Below are positions 8,038-19,398 of a stretch of DNA of 64,000 nt, in pieces. The notes beneath the pieces are model-generated. The model was given only the letters and a program-made list of their open reading frames with translations, ran no database searches and was not told the DNA's origin. The position numbers and the translations under genes are program-made. The stretch spans positions 2,293,643-2,357,642 of the forward strand of contig NZ_CP049861.1 in assembly GCF_011299615.1 (NCBI RefSeq), in the 5' to 3' direction. The stretch's first letter is position 1. Each line of letters starts with the position of its first letter. This stretch comes from Erysipelothrix sp. HDW6C. GTDB lineage: Bacteria; Bacillota_I; Bacilli_A; Erysipelotrichales; Erysipelotrichaceae.

Positions 8038-8801
8038 AAACATGCCACCAAACTGTCTCTAACTTTAGGATTGCTTGCAGCGATTACAACGTGTGCATCA
8101 TTGGTCATTGCGAGTGTATCAATCTGCCCTCCCAAATAGAACGTACCACCCACACACTCAAGGAGTACAACTGCGGCAGCAATATCCCATGCTTTGATTT
8201 TAGAGAATACATAGGCTTGAAAATTCCCAGCTGCGACTTCACAGATTTCAATCGCACCCGACCCTAAGAATCGGTGGGTGATAAATTTGGGTTTCATTTC
8301 AGCTGGGGTTAAACGAAAGAGATCGGGACGATAGACATCACCCGTTAATACTGAAGTATCCAAATCTTGTTGTTGATCAAGAGGTGCAAGTTTTTGACCA
8401 TTGAGATAGGCGCCATCACCTACAATACCCACGTACATATTATCCGCCATCACATCATACACAACGCCAAATACTGGTTTGCCAAGGTTATAGTGAGCAA
8501 CGGATATTGAGAAGTGTTTCTTCTGATAAATGAAATTTGTTGTTCCATCGATGGGATCGATAATCCATAAATCTTCAAGACCGTGTGTTTCAACAGTTTT
8601 CTCTTCTGTTAAGAAGTTTTGGTGCTCATACATTCCATTGATTCCTTCAACAAGAAAAACTTCTGTTTGTTTATCAACATTTGTAACCAAGTCACTTTTC
8701 GATGTTTTTTGTTCTATTTTTATGTCATCGTGCATCATTTCTCTAATCTTAATTGCTGCCTCATAGACTAAGGCAACCGTGAATTCAACTTTACTTTGCA
8801 T
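8034..8801 (-). CDS. inositol monophosphatase family protein, tandem paralogue
   Basis: This 255-residue protein has the same order of motifs as the gene downstream: EEKTVETHG, DPIDGTTNF and AWDIAAAVV. The two share long stretches such as VTNVDKQTE, so they arose by duplication. The ATG at 8801 is favoured because a GGAGG site lies eight bases upstream; the frame's earlier ATG overlaps that site. The gene probably starts a leftward unit that ends with the esterase. A separate substrate for each copy is likely but not shown by the sequence. Confidence 0.88.
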   Translation of the reverse strand: MQSKVEFTVALVYEAAIKIREMMHDDIKIEQKTSKSDLVTNVDKQTEVFLVEGINGMYEHQNFLTEEKTVETHGLEDLWIIDPIDGTTNFIYQKKHFSISVAHYNLGKPVFGVVYDVMADNMYVGIVGDGAYLNGQKLAPLDQQQDLDTSVLTGDVYRPDLFRLTPAEMKPKFITHRFLGSGAIEICEVAAGNFQAYVFSKIKAWDIAAAVVLLECVGGTFYLGGQIDTLAMTNDAHVVIAASNPKVRDSLVACL

Positions 8802-8823
8802 GCCAAACGCCTCCAATGTATCT

Positions 8824-8852
8824 ATTATACACCAATGGTGCTACGAAGAATA
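8824..8852 (-). promoter_or_regulatory. probable promoter of the monophosphatase-esterase unit
   Basis: A perfect -10 TATAAT on the - strand at 8824-8829 lies 23 bases upstream of the start at 8801. The -35 region is weak. Confidence 0.4.
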
Positions 8853-8876
8853 TGAATCCCTTTTTCTTTGCCTTAC

Positions 8877-8906
8877 GCAAAAAAAAGGCATGTGTTTCCA
8901 CATGCC
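8877..8906 (-). terminator. terminator of rpoC
   Basis: The arms GGCATGTG and CACATGCC close a 4-base loop and are followed on the - strand by eight T residues. It lies eight bases after the rpoC stop codon and ends the ribosomal protein-polymerase operon. Confidence 0.92.
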
Positions 8907-8913
8907 TGGTTTA

Positions 8914-11900
8914 TTATCCGCGAATAATTTCACTCATCATTGAATCTTCTTCTTCGACAATGTTACGTTCTTCACGTTCTTCCTTTAACTGTGCTGCACG
9001 TTCGCGAATGCGATCGGTTGACTCACGGTGTAAGACAGATCCGGTACCGGCAGGAATTAACTTACCGATAATAACATTTTCTTTCAGACCAATTAATGGG
9101 TCAATCTTCGATTTGATTGCTGCATCCGTAAGAACTTTTGTTGTTTCTTGGAATGAAGCAGCTGATAAGAAGCTTTCTGTTTCAACAGATGCTTTTGAGA
9201 TACCCAAGAGTACTGGCAAGTAACGTGCAGGGTTTTTACCCTCCATTAATGCATCAGTATTAATGTCTTGCATTCTCTCAACGTGCATTTGAACACCTGG
9301 AGAAATACCTGTATCTTGACCATCGATAACGATAATCTTACGCATCATTTGGTTGATCATGACCTCGATATGCTTATCAGAGATTTCGATACCACCACTT
9401 TGGTAAACTTTTTTAACTTCTTTAAGAATGTATTGTTGTACTGCAAGACGTCCTGAGAATTCCATGAGACGTTTTGGATCAACAGACCCTTCGGTTAGTT
9501 TATCCCCTGCTTCAACTTCAGAACCAACTTTCAACCATGAACGAGCAGGTTGGTGTGGTAATGTTTGATGATCAACAGTACGTTTTTCGTTCGTTACAGT
9601 AATAATATAACCCAAACCATCATCAGCATTACGGATATCGGTAATATTACCGTGAATTTCCGAAATAACTGCTGGCAATTTTGGAGTACGTGCTTCAAAT
9701 AATTCTTCAACACGAGGTAGACCTTGAGTGATATCCTCACCACCGGCAACCGCAACCCCACCAGTATGGAATGTACGCATGGTTAGCTGAGTACCTGGCT
9801 CACCAATTGATTGAGCCGCAACGATACCGATTGCTTCACCAACTTCGACATTTTCACCTGTAGCCATGTTAGTTCCATAACATTTCACACATGCACCGTG
9901 TTTTGATTCACATGTAAAGACTGAACGGATACGAACTTCTTTAACACCTGAGTTTACAATACGTTTTGCAGTGAATTCGTCGATGAATTGATCATCTTCG
10001 ATAATAACTTCTTTTGTTTTTGGATCAACAATTGTTTCCTTGATATAACGTCCAACAAGACGGTCATGTAAGGATTCAACAACTGAATTTGATTTACGGT
10101 CAACGATTTCTTGTACTAAGTAACCATTGTCTGTATAGCAATCGTCTTCCACAATTGTGACATCTTGAGCAACGTCAACCAAACGACGTGTTAAGTAACC
10201 AGATTCAGCCGTTTTAAGAGCCGTATCAGTTAGACCTTTACGCACACCGTGTGTTGAGAGGAAGAACTCACTCACGTTCAATCCTTCACGGAATGATGAG
10301 TAAATTGGAACCTCAATAATTGATGGTTGGTATTCAGCTTTTGATTTCGATTGTGTCGGTTTACCCATCAGACCACGCATACCAGCAAGTTGGGTAAAGT
10401 TCGATACGTTACCACGAGCACCGGATGTCGCCATCATGTTAATTGGGTTTTGGCGCGGAAGGTCTTGCATTAACTCATTACCAACCGTGTTCTTGATACC
10501 ATCCCAAAGTGACATCAATTTACCTTCCCATTCTTGAGGAGTTAAACGACCACGTTTGAGTTGTGTCATTAAACGAGCAGCTTTTTCTTTACCTTCTTCA
10601 ACATATTTGTCCTTGTTAGGCGCAACGTTGATATCACTAAGTGAAACAGTAATACCTGCAACTGTTGAGTACTTGAATCCAAGGTCTTTGATCATGTCAA
10701 GAATTTCTGAGGTTTTATCGATTGTATAACGATCGAATATTTCCTTGATAATCTTTTCAAGATCTTTTTTCTTGAAATCGTTGTTTAAAGGCATTGCAGC
10801 GATGACTTCACGAACATCTTCACCTGGTTTAACAAAGAATTTGTCCGGTGTTGCTTTGAAGTTATCAACAGTGACTTCGTTCAAGTAAGGGAAATCACTT
10901 GGGAACATTTCGTTAAAGATTAATTTTCCAAGTGTTGTTACAAGATACATGTCATTTTGTTTTGCGCTAAATGTCTTTTTACCGACTGAAGATGCACGAA
11001 CACTGATTCGTGTATGCAAGTGGATAACACCATTTTCATACGCAATGTGTGCTTCTGCAGTATTACGGAATGACTTCCCTTGGTTTTCACCATAACGACG
11101 CCATTTTGCAGCTTCGTGAATATCACCACGTGCTTCTGCTTTATCTGCTTTTTCATTAAATTCTTCTGGAGTTTGTTCCATGTTTAAGTAGAAGTTACCC
11201 AGAACCATATCTTGTGATGGTGTAACGATTGGTTTTCCATCTTTCGGTCCAAGAATATTGCGTGAACCTAACATCAAGAGTTCTGCTTCTGCTTGTGCCA
11301 TTTCTGATAATGGTACGTGAACCGCCATTTGGTCACCATCAAAGTCAGCGTTAAAGGCTGGTGTTACAAGAGGGTGAAGGCGAATTGCGCGTCCTTCAAT
11401 CATTTTTGGCTTAAAGGCTTGAATACCAAGACGGTGAAGTGTAGGAGCACGGTTCAAAAGAACAGGGTGATGTTGAATAACTTCTTCAACAATATCCCAT
11501 ACACGTGGGTCTTGACGTTCAATTAATTTTTCAGCCGCTTTCGCATTATTACTAATGCCGCGTACTTTCATTTCATTAACAACAAATGGTTTGAATAGTG
11601 TAATTGCCATCTCGCGAGGAATTCCACATTCGTACATCTTCAAGTCCGGTCCAACCGCAATAACGGAACGACCTGAGAAGTCAACACGCTTACCGAGCAA
11701 GTTCGCACGGAAACGTCCTTGTTTCCCTTTAAGACTGTGTGAAAGTGATTTTAGTGGACGTCCACCAGCACCTGTAACAGGTTTTGAACGACGACCATTA
11801 TCAATCAAGGCATCTACAGCTTCTTGAAGCATACGTTTTTCGTTTTGAACGATAACTTGCGGTGTTCCCATCTCAAGAAGACGTTTTAAACGATTGTTAC

Positions 11901-12693
11901 GTGTAATAACACGGCGGTAGAGATCATTTGAATCTGAAGCGGCAAAACGACCCCCATCCAATTGCAACATTGGACGTAACTCAGGTGGAATAACTGGTAA
12001 TTCAGTTAAGACCATCCAAGCAGGTTTGTTGTCTGAATTAACAAACGCTTCAACGGTTTCCAAACGGCGAATTAAACGTTTACGTTTATCACCTTTTGCG
12101 GATTCTAACTGTGCTAAAATATCATTTTGTTCAGCAGTTAAGTCAATTTCTTCTAATAATGTTTTGATTGCTTCAGCACCTGCTTGAGCAACAAAACCAT
12201 TGTATCCAAATTCGTTTTGGTAATCACGGTATTCGCGATCATCAATGATTTGTTTATATTGTAGTGTTGAGTTCTTTGGATCTGTAACAACCCATTTTAC
12301 GAAGTAAACAACTTCTTCCAACACTTTTGGAGTAATATTCAAAAGCAAACTCATGCGTGAAGGAATTCCACGTAAGTACCAGATGTGTGCAACTGGAGCA
12401 GCTAAAGTAATATGACCCATACGTTCACGACGAACAGATGACTTGGTTACTTCAACACCACAACGGTCACAAATAACACCACGGTAGCGAACTTTTTTAT
12501 ATTTCCCACAGTAACATTCCCAGTCTTTAGTAGGACCAAAAATCTTCTCACAGAACAATCCATCACGTTCCGGTTTTTGTGAACGGTAGTTGATTGTTTC
12601 CGGTTTCTTAACTTCACCATGAGACCATTCAAGAATGCGCTCTGGTGACGCTAAAGCCAATTGTATTGAGGAAAAATTCTTACTTATACTCAT
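8914..12693 (-). CDS. rpoC: DNA-directed RNA polymerase beta' subunit
   Basis: This is the largest catalytic subunit of RNA polymerase, 1259 residues. The N-terminal zinc site (CYCGKY and CDRCG, about residues 60-78), the catalytic magnesium motif NADFDGDQ (about 450), the bridge and trigger-helix region ([21 protein letters not shown]) and the second zinc cysteines ([11 protein letters not shown]) are all present. An AAGGAGG site precedes the ATG. It starts 14 bases after rpoB, in the same transcript. Length is slightly above the Bacillus protein. I see no broken motif. Confidence 0.99.
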   Translation of the reverse strand: MSISKNFSSIQLALASPERILEWSHGEVKKPETINYRSQKPERDGLFCEKIFGPTKDWECYCGKYKKVRYRGVICDRCGVEVTKSSVRRERMGHITLAAPVAHIWYLRGIPSRMSLLLNITPKVLEEVVYFVKWVVTDPKNSTLQYKQIIDDREYRDYQNEFGYNGFVAQAGAEAIKTLLEEIDLTAEQNDILAQLESAKGDKRKRLIRRLETVEAFVNSDNKPAWMVLTELPVIPPELRPMLQLDGGRFAASDSNDLYRRVITRNNRLKRLLEMGTPQVIVQNEKRMLQEAVDALIDNGRRSKPVTGAGGRPLKSLSHSLKGKQGRFRANLLGKRVDFSGRSVIAVGPDLKMYECGIPREMAITLFKPFVVNEMKVRGISNNAKAAEKLIERQDPRVWDIVEEVIQHHPVLLNRAPTLHRLGIQAFKPKMIEGRAIRLHPLVTPAFNADFDGDQMAVHVPLSEMAQAEAELLMLGSRNILGPKDGKPIVTPSQDMVLGNFYLNMEQTPEEFNEKADKAEARGDIHEAAKWRRYGENQGKSFRNTAEAHIAYENGVIHLHTRISVRASSVGKKTFSAKQNDMYLVTTLGKLIFNEMFPSDFPYLNEVTVDNFKATPDKFFVKPGEDVREVIAAMPLNNDFKKKDLEKIIKEIFDRYTIDKTSEILDMIKDLGFKYSTVAGITVSLSDINVAPNKDKYVEEGKEKAARLMTQLKRGRLTPQEWEGKLMSLWDGIKNTVGNELMQDLPRQNPINMMATSGARGNVSNFTQLAGMRGLMGKPTQSKSKAEYQPSIIEVPIYSSFREGLNVSEFFLSTHGVRKGLTDTALKTAESGYLTRRLVDVAQDVTIVEDDCYTDNGYLVQEIVDRKSNSVVESLHDRLVGRYIKETIVDPKTKEVIIEDDQFIDEFTAKRIVNSGVKEVRIRSVFTCESKHGACVKCYGTNMATGENVEVGEAIGIVAAQSIGEPGTQLTMRTFHTGGVAVAGGEDITQGLPRVEELFEARTPKLPAVISEIHGNITDIRNADDGLGYIITVTNEKRTVDHQTLPHQPARSWLKVGSEVEAGDKLTEGSVDPKRLMEFSGRLAVQQYILKEVKKVYQSGGIEISDKHIEVMINQMMRKIIVIDGQDTGISPGVQMHVERMQDINTDALMEGKNPARYLPVLLGISKASVETESFLSAASFQETTKVLTDAAIKSKIDPLIGLKENVIIGKLIPAGTGSVLHRESTDRIRERAAQLKEEREERNIVEEEDSMMSEIIRG

Positions 12694-12707
12694 TTACATC
12701 AGCCTCC

Positions 12708-15700
12708 TTAAGCTTCTTCATTAATACGGAAGTCTGTATCAATGTCTTCTGATTCATAGCGAGGAGATGATTTAATTTCATCTTCTCCTTCAGCTATCGG
12801 TTGTTTAATTTCTTCGTTGTTTTCATCTAAGAATTTCACATCCAAGGCAAGTGCTTGAAGCTCATGCTTCAATACTCTAAATGATTCTGGCATTCCTGGT
12901 TCAGGAATATCAACACCATTTTGGATTGCGGCGTAGGTCTTCGTACGTCCATTGACGTCATCTGACTTGATTGTAAGGATTTCTTGAAGTGTATGTGCTG
13001 CTCCATAAGCATAGAGTGCCCAAACCTCCATCTCTCCAAATCTTTGTCCACCGTTTTGTGCTTTACCACCAAGTGGTTGTTGTGTAACAAGTGAGTAAGG
13101 ACCTGTAGCACGTGCGTGCAACTTGTCATCAATCATGTGTGATAGTTTCAACATATACATGACACCCACTGAAATACGTTCATCATAACGTTCTCCAGAG
13201 CGTCCATCATACAAGACCATCTTACCATCTTGAGAAACATTTCCTTCTTCCATAATACGGAAGAGTTCATCCGTTTCGATACCATCAAAAACACTTGTTG
13301 CAAACTTGATATTCAAGTTCTTTGCAGCAATACCTAAGTGTAATTCTAGAATTTGTCCAATGTTCATACGGCTTGGAACCCCTAATGGGTTAAGCATAAT
13401 GTCAATTGGTGTACCATCTTCCATATATGGCATATCTTCTTGAGGAAGAATTTTTGAGATAACCCCTTTATTACCGTGACGTCCCGCCATCTTATCCCCT
13501 TCAGAAATCTTACGTTTCTGAACGATATAAACTTTAACAGCTTCGCTCACTCCAGGAGGTAAATCATGTCCATCTTCACGACGGAAAATACGAATATCTT
13601 GAACAATACCCGATCCACCATGTGGAACTTTCAATGAGTTGTCACGTACTTCACGTGATTTCTCACCAAAGATTGCCAAGAGTAATTTTTCTTCAGGTGA
13701 AATTTCGCTTTGTCCCTTTGGTGTAACTTTACCAACAAGGATATCGCCTTCTTTAACTTCAGCACCAATCATAACGATACCACGGGCATCCAAATGACGG
13801 CTTGATACTTCAGAAACGTTCGGTATATCACGGGTAATTTCTTCAGGTCCAAGTTTTGTCTCACGAACTTCTAATGTGTATTCTTCGATATGAATTGAAG
13901 TATAGACATCTTCTTTAACAAGACGCTCACTCATGATGATCGCATCCTCGTAGTTATAACCATTCCATGTCATGAACGCAACAGTAACGTTTTGTCCAAG
14001 TGCAAGTTCACCATTTTGCATTGAAGGTCCATCCGCTAAGATGTCACCTGGGTAAACTTTTTCACCCAATTGTACTAATGGTTTTTGGTTAATACATGTT
14101 CCTTGGTTAGAACGACGGAATTTTTGCATTGAGTATGTACGTTCTTTACCCTCAACGTTGTTAACAACAACTTTACGAGCATCAACATACGATACCATTC
14201 CTTCGTCTTTACAGATAACTGCTGAACCCGAGTCTTTTGCGACACGGTGCTCAATACCTGTACCAACATAAGGTGAATTTGGAATTAATAACGGAACCGC
14301 TTGACGTTGCATGTTCGCTCCCATGAGGGCACGAGACGCATCATCATTTTCCAAGAAAGGAATCGCAGCTGTCGCTACAGAAACAATTTGTTTTGGTGAA
14401 ACGTCAACAAGTTCAACCGTTTCACGACGTGCCAAGATGTTTTCACCTTGGTAACGCACAACAACTTCTTCATTTGCAAGTTGTCCATCAACGATTTCGT
14501 TTGCTTGCGCAATAACATATTCGAATTCATCATCAGCAGAAAGGTAAACAAACTCTTCGGTGACAATACCGCCTTCTTTAACAATACGGTATGGTGTTTG
14601 GATGAATCCATAACGGTCCAATTTACCATATGATGTTAAGTTAGAGATAAGACCGATGTTTGGTCCTTCTGGTGTTTCGATTGGACAAATACGTCCGTAG
14701 TGTGATGTATGAACGTCACGCACTTCAAAACCAGCACGGTCACGAGTGAGTCCACCCGGTCCAAGAGCTGAAATACGACGTTTGTTTGTTAGCTCAGCTA
14801 ACGGGTTTAGTTGGTCCATGAACTGTGACAATTGTGATGAAGAGAAGAACTCTTTTACCATTGCCGTCAACGGACGCACGTTTGTTAGATTTTTTGGTGT
14901 TAAGTTTGATGAATCTGAAGAGATTGACATACGTTCCTTAACAACACGTTCCATACGGCTTAAACCAATACGGAATTGATTTTGAATTAACTCACCCACT
15001 GTACGAATACGACGGTTACCCAATTGGTCAATGTCATCTTCGTTTCCTAAGTCATCTAAGAAGTTTAGGAAGTATGAGAATGTTGCATAGATATCTGAAG
15101 CAACAATTGTTGTTTTATCCAACAATGGATCCATACCGACAACTTTAACTTGCTCTTGCAAGTCTTCTGATGTTGATACGTAAAGTTCTTGCATTGCTGC
15201 ACCCACTAACCAAAGTGTTAATGGTCCTTTTTCCAATGTTTCAACAATTAATTTTTCATTAGTTTTGTTGATTTTTGATGCATTCACATTTGGTACAAAA
15301 CGATCAACAATGAATGTTCCTTTTGCTGAAAGCACATCGGTACCATCTGCCGTTTGCAAACGACCTAATGTATAAAGGCGTTGTCCATAGTTAAGTACTG
15401 ACCAAACATTATCTTTGGTTACAGTAACAGCTTTGGCCATAATTCCGGTATAAATTGTGATTTCATGTCCTTTTAGAGTCGCAACATCACTGGCAGTCAA
15501 CACTGTTCCACGATCATATTCAAATGCATCTTCGTAAATATCACGTGCAAGAATACGCCCTTCAAGATAATGTGTACCATCAACAACAATGCGCTCTGAA
15601 TCTGGCGCTGAGAAAATATTACGTAATGGGAAGACATTCATATGTCCTGATTCGCGTAATACATCTCTTAATTTATTCACGTCATCACGGCGTGTGATGT

Positions 15701-16793
15701 GTGTTCCTTTTTCGAATACAACATTTCCATTAATATCGGTAATGTCTTCGATAAGATAGGTTCCTTTAATACGGTTAAAGATTTCTAATTTTTTATGGAG
15801 TTTGAAACGACCTGCTTTGTTTAAGTCGTAACGACGTGGATCTAAGAACTTTGCGTTCATTAAGTTGATCGCACCATCAGTTGTAGGAATTTCATCAGCA
15901 CGTTGGTTTTCATACATTGAACGAAGTGAATCTTCAAATGTAACCGTCTTATCTAAAGCTAATGTGTTAATTAACTCAGGATAATTTCCAAAATACGCAG
16001 TATATAGTAATGCGTAAAGAGATAAGAATTCACGTTTTTCACTATCTAATTCATCCCACTCGTCATGAACTGGTAAGTTCAAGGCACGAAGGAATGTTTT
16101 AAATGAAGACGTGTCAAAAGCATCTTCACCTTCTAAGAGGTCAAGACTCAATCCAAATGCTTTAAATAGGATAGTAGAAACAATCGTACGCTTACGGTCA
16201 ACTTTCATGTTAACTACACGGCCATTGGCTGCTTTACGATCATCACTCATAAATTCTAACCAAGTACCACGACTTGGAATTAACTCAGACAAGAATGTTT
16301 CTCGTCCTGACTTAACGTCATTTTCTGTTTTAAAGTAAGCTCCAGGTGAGCGAACAATTTGTGAAACGATAACACGTTCAGCACCATTGATGATGAATGT
16401 TCCGTTATCAGTCATAAGTGGTAAGTCACCTAAGAAGACTTCTTCTTCTTTTTCAATAACTTCCCCTGTTTGTTTATTGATTACTTCAAGACGCATTGTA
16501 GCACGTAAAGGCGCGGCATAGTTTGCCTCGCGTGATCGACTCTCTTCTACATCATACTTTGGTTCCCCAAATGAATAACCTGTAAACTTTAATTTAACAT
16601 TTTCATTGTAACTTTGAATAGGATAGATTTCATTGAAGACCTCTTCAAGACCCTCATTTTTAAACCATTCATACGCTTCCGTTTGAATTTCGACTAGGTT
16701 CGGTAACTCGAGCTCACTACTAACTTGTGAATAGTCACGACGTGATGCTTTATTACCAAATTTCTTAACACTATATACTTGGTTTTTTCCCAT
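12708..16793 (-). CDS. rpoB: DNA-directed RNA polymerase beta subunit
   Basis: The conserved core is clear: the rifampicin pocket around SQLSQFMDQ and [22 protein letters not shown], and the C-terminal [19 protein letters not shown]. At 1361 residues it is well over the roughly 1190 of Bacillus; the extra length sits mainly between [11 protein letters not shown] and [10 protein letters not shown], in the beta lobe region. In the pocket the residue equal to E. coli His526 is Asn (codon at 14784-14786) and Ser522 is Ala; Asn at 526 is known to give rifampicin resistance in other bacteria. An AGGAAAGGA site precedes the ATG. An internal promoter lies just upstream. Confidence 0.99.
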   Translation of the reverse strand: MGKNQVYSVKKFGNKASRRDYSQVSSELELPNLVEIQTEAYEWFKNEGLEEVFNEIYPIQSYNENVKLKFTGYSFGEPKYDVEESRSREANYAAPLRATMRLEVINKQTGEVIEKEEEVFLGDLPLMTDNGTFIINGAERVIVSQIVRSPGAYFKTENDVKSGRETFLSELIPSRGTWLEFMSDDRKAANGRVVNMKVDRKRTIVSTILFKAFGLSLDLLEGEDAFDTSSFKTFLRALNLPVHDEWDELDSEKREFLSLYALLYTAYFGNYPELINTLALDKTVTFEDSLRSMYENQRADEIPTTDGAINLMNAKFLDPRRYDLNKAGRFKLHKKLEIFNRIKGTYLIEDITDINGNVVFEKGTHITRRDDVNKLRDVLRESGHMNVFPLRNIFSAPDSERIVVDGTHYLEGRILARDIYEDAFEYDRGTVLTASDVATLKGHEITIYTGIMAKAVTVTKDNVWSVLNYGQRLYTLGRLQTADGTDVLSAKGTFIVDRFVPNVNASKINKTNEKLIVETLEKGPLTLWLVGAAMQELYVSTSEDLQEQVKVVGMDPLLDKTTIVASDIYATFSYFLNFLDDLGNEDDIDQLGNRRIRTVGELIQNQFRIGLSRMERVVKERMSISSDSSNLTPKNLTNVRPLTAMVKEFFSSSQLSQFMDQLNPLAELTNKRRISALGPGGLTRDRAGFEVRDVHTSHYGRICPIETPEGPNIGLISNLTSYGKLDRYGFIQTPYRIVKEGGIVTEEFVYLSADDEFEYVIAQANEIVDGQLANEEVVVRYQGENILARRETVELVDVSPKQIVSVATAAIPFLENDDASRALMGANMQRQAVPLLIPNSPYVGTGIEHRVAKDSGSAVICKDEGMVSYVDARKVVVNNVEGKERTYSMQKFRRSNQGTCINQKPLVQLGEKVYPGDILADGPSMQNGELALGQNVTVAFMTWNGYNYEDAIIMSERLVKEDVYTSIHIEEYTLEVRETKLGPEEITRDIPNVSEVSSRHLDARGIVMIGAEVKEGDILVGKVTPKGQSEISPEEKLLLAIFGEKSREVRDNSLKVPHGGSGIVQDIRIFRREDGHDLPPGVSEAVKVYIVQKRKISEGDKMAGRHGNKGVISKILPQEDMPYMEDGTPIDIMLNPLGVPSRMNIGQILELHLGIAAKNLNIKFATSVFDGIETDELFRIMEEGNVSQDGKMVLYDGRSGERYDERISVGVMYMLKLSHMIDDKLHARATGPYSLVTQQPLGGKAQNGGQRFGEMEVWALYAYGAAHTLQEILTIKSDDVNGRTKTYAAIQNGVDIPEPGMPESFRVLKHELQALALDVKFLDENNEEIKQPIAEGEDEIKSSPRYESEDIDTDFRINEEA

Positions 16794-16866
16794 TTATGCC
16801 ATCCTTTCCTGATACTTAAATTGCAACCAAAAAATCGCGCATAAACCCACTATTATGCAATTTTAT

Positions 16867-16895
16867 ATGTTATCACCAACGCAGCCATTAGTCAA
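16867..16895 (-). promoter_or_regulatory. internal promoter for rpoBC
   Basis: The - strand shows TTGACT at 16890-16895, a 17-base spacer and TAACAT at 16867-16872. The -35 hexamer overlaps the stop codon of the methyltransferase gene. It leaves a 70-base leader before rpoB and would let rpoBC be made apart from L10 and L7/L12. Confidence 0.65.
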
Positions 16896-17472
16896 GCCTT
16901 TTGGCCGAATAGATGTAATAACCCTTATCTTTCTTCAATAACTCGCAATTGCCAAAAAGTTCCACACATTTCGCTTGAGCACTCTTTGCGCCATGGGACT
17001 TACGAATTACAAATATAAACTCGCCACCAGAAACCAACGAAGCGTACGCTTGATCAAACAAGCTATACATCTTCTCTTTTCCAACCCGAATTGGTGGGTT
17101 ACTGATAACAAAGTTATACGCACCCTCCAAACCATCGTGGACAATGTTAGTTCCGTTGACATTATATTTTGCGAAGTTTTCATTTGCCAATGCAACTGAA
17201 CGAGGATTCACATCCACACCCGTTACATGCACCGCAAACAAAGACGATAAGATAACACCAATGACACCGATACCACATCCCAAATCCGCAACTTCGCCCG
17301 ATAAATCACGCGTCGCAACAACTTTAAGAAGCGATTCAGTACCTTGATCCAATCCATTTTTCGAAAATACACCATCATCTGATTTTAATACATATTCATA
17401 GTCTAAAAACCGGAAAGGAATATCTCTCCGGTTTTGCTTTAGATTTGAATTGTCTGTAAAGTAATGACTCAC
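16888..17472 (-). CDS. RsmC-like class I SAM-dependent methyltransferase (YbxB type)
   Basis: This 194-residue protein has motif I VADLGCGIGVIG (about residue 58) and the N6/N2-methylation motif NPPIR (about 125), typical of the RsmC/YbxB group that methylates guanine in 16S rRNA or acts on related targets. Its place between rplL and rpoB is the same as ybxB in Bacillus, which supports the family. The start at 17472 opens with MSHYF, typical for the group. It is co-transcribed with rplJL. The exact rRNA base modified is not known from sequence. Confidence 0.9.
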   Translation of the reverse strand: MSHYFTDNSNLKQNRRDIPFRFLDYEYVLKSDDGVFSKNGLDQGTESLLKVVATRDLSGEVADLGCGIGVIGVILSSLFAVHVTGVDVNPRSVALANENFAKYNVNGTNIVHDGLEGAYNFVISNPPIRVGKEKMYSLFDQAYASLVSGGEFIFVIRKSHGAKSAQAKCVELFGNCELLKKDKGYYIYSAKRLD

Positions 17473-17496
17473 AGATTATCCATTGATAAAATTAAA

Positions 17497-17868
17497 TTAT
17501 TTAACTTCAACAACTGCGCCAGCTTCGATAAGTTTTGCTTTTAATTCTTCAGCTTCTGCAGGTTTGATGTTTTCTTTGATTGGTGATGGTGCTGCGTCAA
17601 CTAATGCTTTTGCTTCCATCATTCCTAAACCAGTGATGTCACGAAGTGCTTTGATGACTCCAACTTTTGATCCGCTAACTTCTTTCAAGATAACTGATAC
17701 TTCGCTTGGTCCTTCTGCTTCTTCTGCGCCACCTGCTGCCGCTACTGCGACTGGTGCTGCTGCACTAACGTCGAATTTTTCTTCGATCGCTTTAACTAAT
17801 TCGTTTAATTCTAAAATTGTCATCTCTTCTAGTGATGCAATGATATCTGCTGTTGCTAATTTAGCCAT
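17497..17868 (-). CDS. rplL: 50S ribosomal protein L7/L12
   Basis: The 123-residue protein has the N-terminal dimerisation helix pair ([19 protein letters not shown]), an Ala-rich hinge (about 35-52) and the globular factor-binding domain with [16 protein letters not shown] and LVDAAPSP. It forms the ribosome stalk with L10, encoded 17 bases upstream, and recruits translation factors. An AAGGAGG site precedes the ATG. Confidence 0.98.
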   Translation of the reverse strand: MAKLATADIIASLEEMTILELNELVKAIEEKFDVSAAAPVAVAAAGGAEEAEGPSEVSVILKEVSGSKVGVIKALRDITGLGMMEAKALVDAAPSPIKENIKPAEAEELKAKLIEAGAVVEVK

Positions 17869-17885
17869 TTTAAATTTCCTCCTTA

Positions 17886-18524
17886 TTAAGCTTCTTTTTC
17901 TTCTGTTACTTCTTCTGTTGTTTCTTCAGCAACGGGTGCTGCTTCTTCAACGACTTCTGCTGCTGGAGCTTCTGCTTCAACTGCAACTTCTTCAACTGCT
18001 GGTGCTGTTTCTTCAACAACGGGTGCACCTTCGTTAGCTTGGCGTTGTTCAGCTACTAATGAGACTGCATACGCAAATTTACGAATTGGTGATTGTAGCA
18101 TACCTGCTAACATAGCGACCATACCTTGGTGGTTTGGCAATGCTGATAATTCACTGATTTCTTCAGCGTTAACAACGTTTCCGTCAACAATACCAGCTTT
18201 TAAAACTAATTTTTTGTTCTTCTTAGCAAATTGTGCAAGCACACGACTCGGTGCAACTGCATCGGTACCAAACGCTACAGCGTTAGGCCCAACTAATTCT
18301 GATGCCAAGCTTTCAAATTCTGTACCTTCAACGGCACGTTGGAACATTTTGTTCTTGTAAACTTTGAACTCAATGCCTTCTTCTCGAAGTTGACGACGTA
18401 AAGTAGTAATTTGTCCTACATTTAGACCGTGGTATTCAACGATAATTGATGATGCTGAATTGTTAACCTTTTCTTGAATCTCTGCAACAACTGCTTTCTT
18501 ATTTTCTAAGACTTCGTTACGCAC
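17886..18524 (-). CDS. rplJ: 50S ribosomal protein L10 with an acidic C-terminal tail
   Basis: L10 anchors the L7/L12 stalk to the ribosome. The globular part (residues 1-160) has the expected [16 protein letters not shown] and GPNAVAF motifs. The GTG at 18524 is taken as start because GGAGG lies eight bases upstream; an ATG 15 bases earlier overlaps that site. The protein is 212 residues, about 40 longer than usual: the last 50 residues are nearly all Glu, Ala, Val, Pro and Thr (repeats such as [18 protein letters not shown]). A structured leader precedes it, so synthesis is probably autoregulated by L10-L12. Confidence 0.95.
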   Translation of the reverse strand: MRNEVLENKKAVVAEIQEKVNNSASSIIVEYHGLNVGQITTLRRQLREEGIEFKVYKNKMFQRAVEGTEFESLASELVGPNAVAFGTDAVAPSRVLAQFAKKNKKLVLKAGIVDGNVVNAEEISELSALPNHQGMVAMLAGMLQSPIRKFAYAVSLVAEQRQANEGAPVVEETAPAVEEVAVEAEAPAAEVVEEAAPVAEETTEEVTEEKEA

Positions 18525-18672
18525 GTGATTCACCTCCATTCGATTTTTGGAAATCAAATATAGCCAAATAAATAAACCCACATCAAAGACGAGGGTTTAA
18601 AAGTTTTATACTTTTACCTCGGCAACTGATTAAGCCCGAAGGCGGTTGCTGTCTTTGGTATATATGATAACA
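18525..18672 (-). promoter_or_regulatory. L10 leader (ribosomal protein autoregulatory element)
   Basis: The 5' leader on the - strand holds the pairing GCAAC/GTTGC with a GCC-TTCG-GGC hairpin inside, then GAGG, and near its end AAACCC and GGGTTT arms followed by ATTTATTT, which looks like a terminator that competes with the upstream fold. This layout matches the known Firmicutes L10 leader, where the L10-L12 complex binds and causes attenuation. Confidence 0.75.
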
Positions 18673-18677
18673 GTATT

Positions 18678-18705
18678 ATTCTACCAACATCCTGACAAAA
18701 GTCAA
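18678..18705 (-). promoter_or_regulatory. main promoter of the rplJL operon
   Basis: The - strand shows TTGACT at 18700-18705, a 16-base spacer and TAGAAT at 18678-18683 preceded by TGG. It is a near-consensus extended -10 promoter placed just before the leader. Confidence 0.8.
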
Positions 18706-18723
18706 GTGAAATCGGGGTTTGTC

Positions 18724-19398
18724 TTAATTCGGACGCTTATAACAATGATTTCCTGCCCAATCAATCTCCGTATAGTATTTCTTGGTGCCCAATTTTTTAA
18801 GTTTACGCTCTTGGTAAGCAATCAAAAGGTCGTACAATAAGGGATCCTCAAACCGTTCTCCATAAATTCTCGCATTATCAAGTGGTGTCTTGCCATTGTC
18901 AGAAATCCACATTAAATCCGCTCCTTGACTCAAGAGGTACTCTACCGCATACAACACACCATACCAACACGCATTGTTTAGGATACGATCTAGGAAATCC
19001 TGACGCTCGTGTCCTGAAACATGTTTTAATATAACCTCAATAACAGCGATTTCTTGTTTAATGACTTCAAACGCGCGAATTTGCGAGCTCAGCACCGCTT
19101 TGGTTAGACTATCCTGATATGTTGCTCCCTGTACAAACATCCATTGTAAGAGTGTCGCATCGGGGTGAGTGCAGGCAGGATACATCACTTTCCACCAGAC
19201 TTCATCCGTAAATTCAATAACATGACGTACTTTATTAATATGCGCTATTACAGCATCCGTATCTTGATTCTGCGGTCTTTTATAAATATAGCGCTGTAAT
19301 TTTGTAATCTCAGCATCAATTTCTTTTGAATCCACAATTTGTTTTCCAGAGGGTTGAATTATCTCGGGGTGTGATTTCTTTCTTTTAAATAGTTTCAT
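18724..19398 (-). CDS. ankyrin-repeat protein of the SUFU cassette
   Basis: The start at 19398 follows a GGAGATC site and overlaps the upstream stop as ATGA, giving 224 residues. The C-terminal half has ankyrin-like repeats (YAVEYLLSQGADL then DNGKTPLDNARIYG, about residues 150-190); the first half is helical with no recognised domain. Ankyrin proteins of this kind are one of the common immunity protein classes next to polymorphic toxins. It is the last gene of a three-gene unit with a ParB-like and a SUFU protein. Like them it begins with a short basic-aromatic stretch (MKLFKRKK). No signal peptide is seen, so it should be cytoplasmic. Confidence 0.7.
   Translation of the reverse strand: MKLFKRKKSHPEIIQPSGKQIVDSKEIDAEITKLQRYIYKRPQNQDTDAVIAHINKVRHVIEFTDEVWWKVMYPACTHPDATLLQWMFVQGATYQDSLTKAVLSSQIRAFEVIKQEIAVIEVILKHVSGHERQDFLDRILNNACWYGVLYAVEYLLSQGADLMWISDNGKTPLDNARIYGERFEDPLLYDLLIAYQERKLKKLGTKKYYTEIDWAGNHCYKRPN

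Noticed and set aside
17483..18037. 184-codon + strand frame over rplL and rplJ
   Set aside because: It is an antisense shadow. Its Leu- and Ser-rich low-complexity text mirrors the Glu/Ala codons of L10 and L7/L12.
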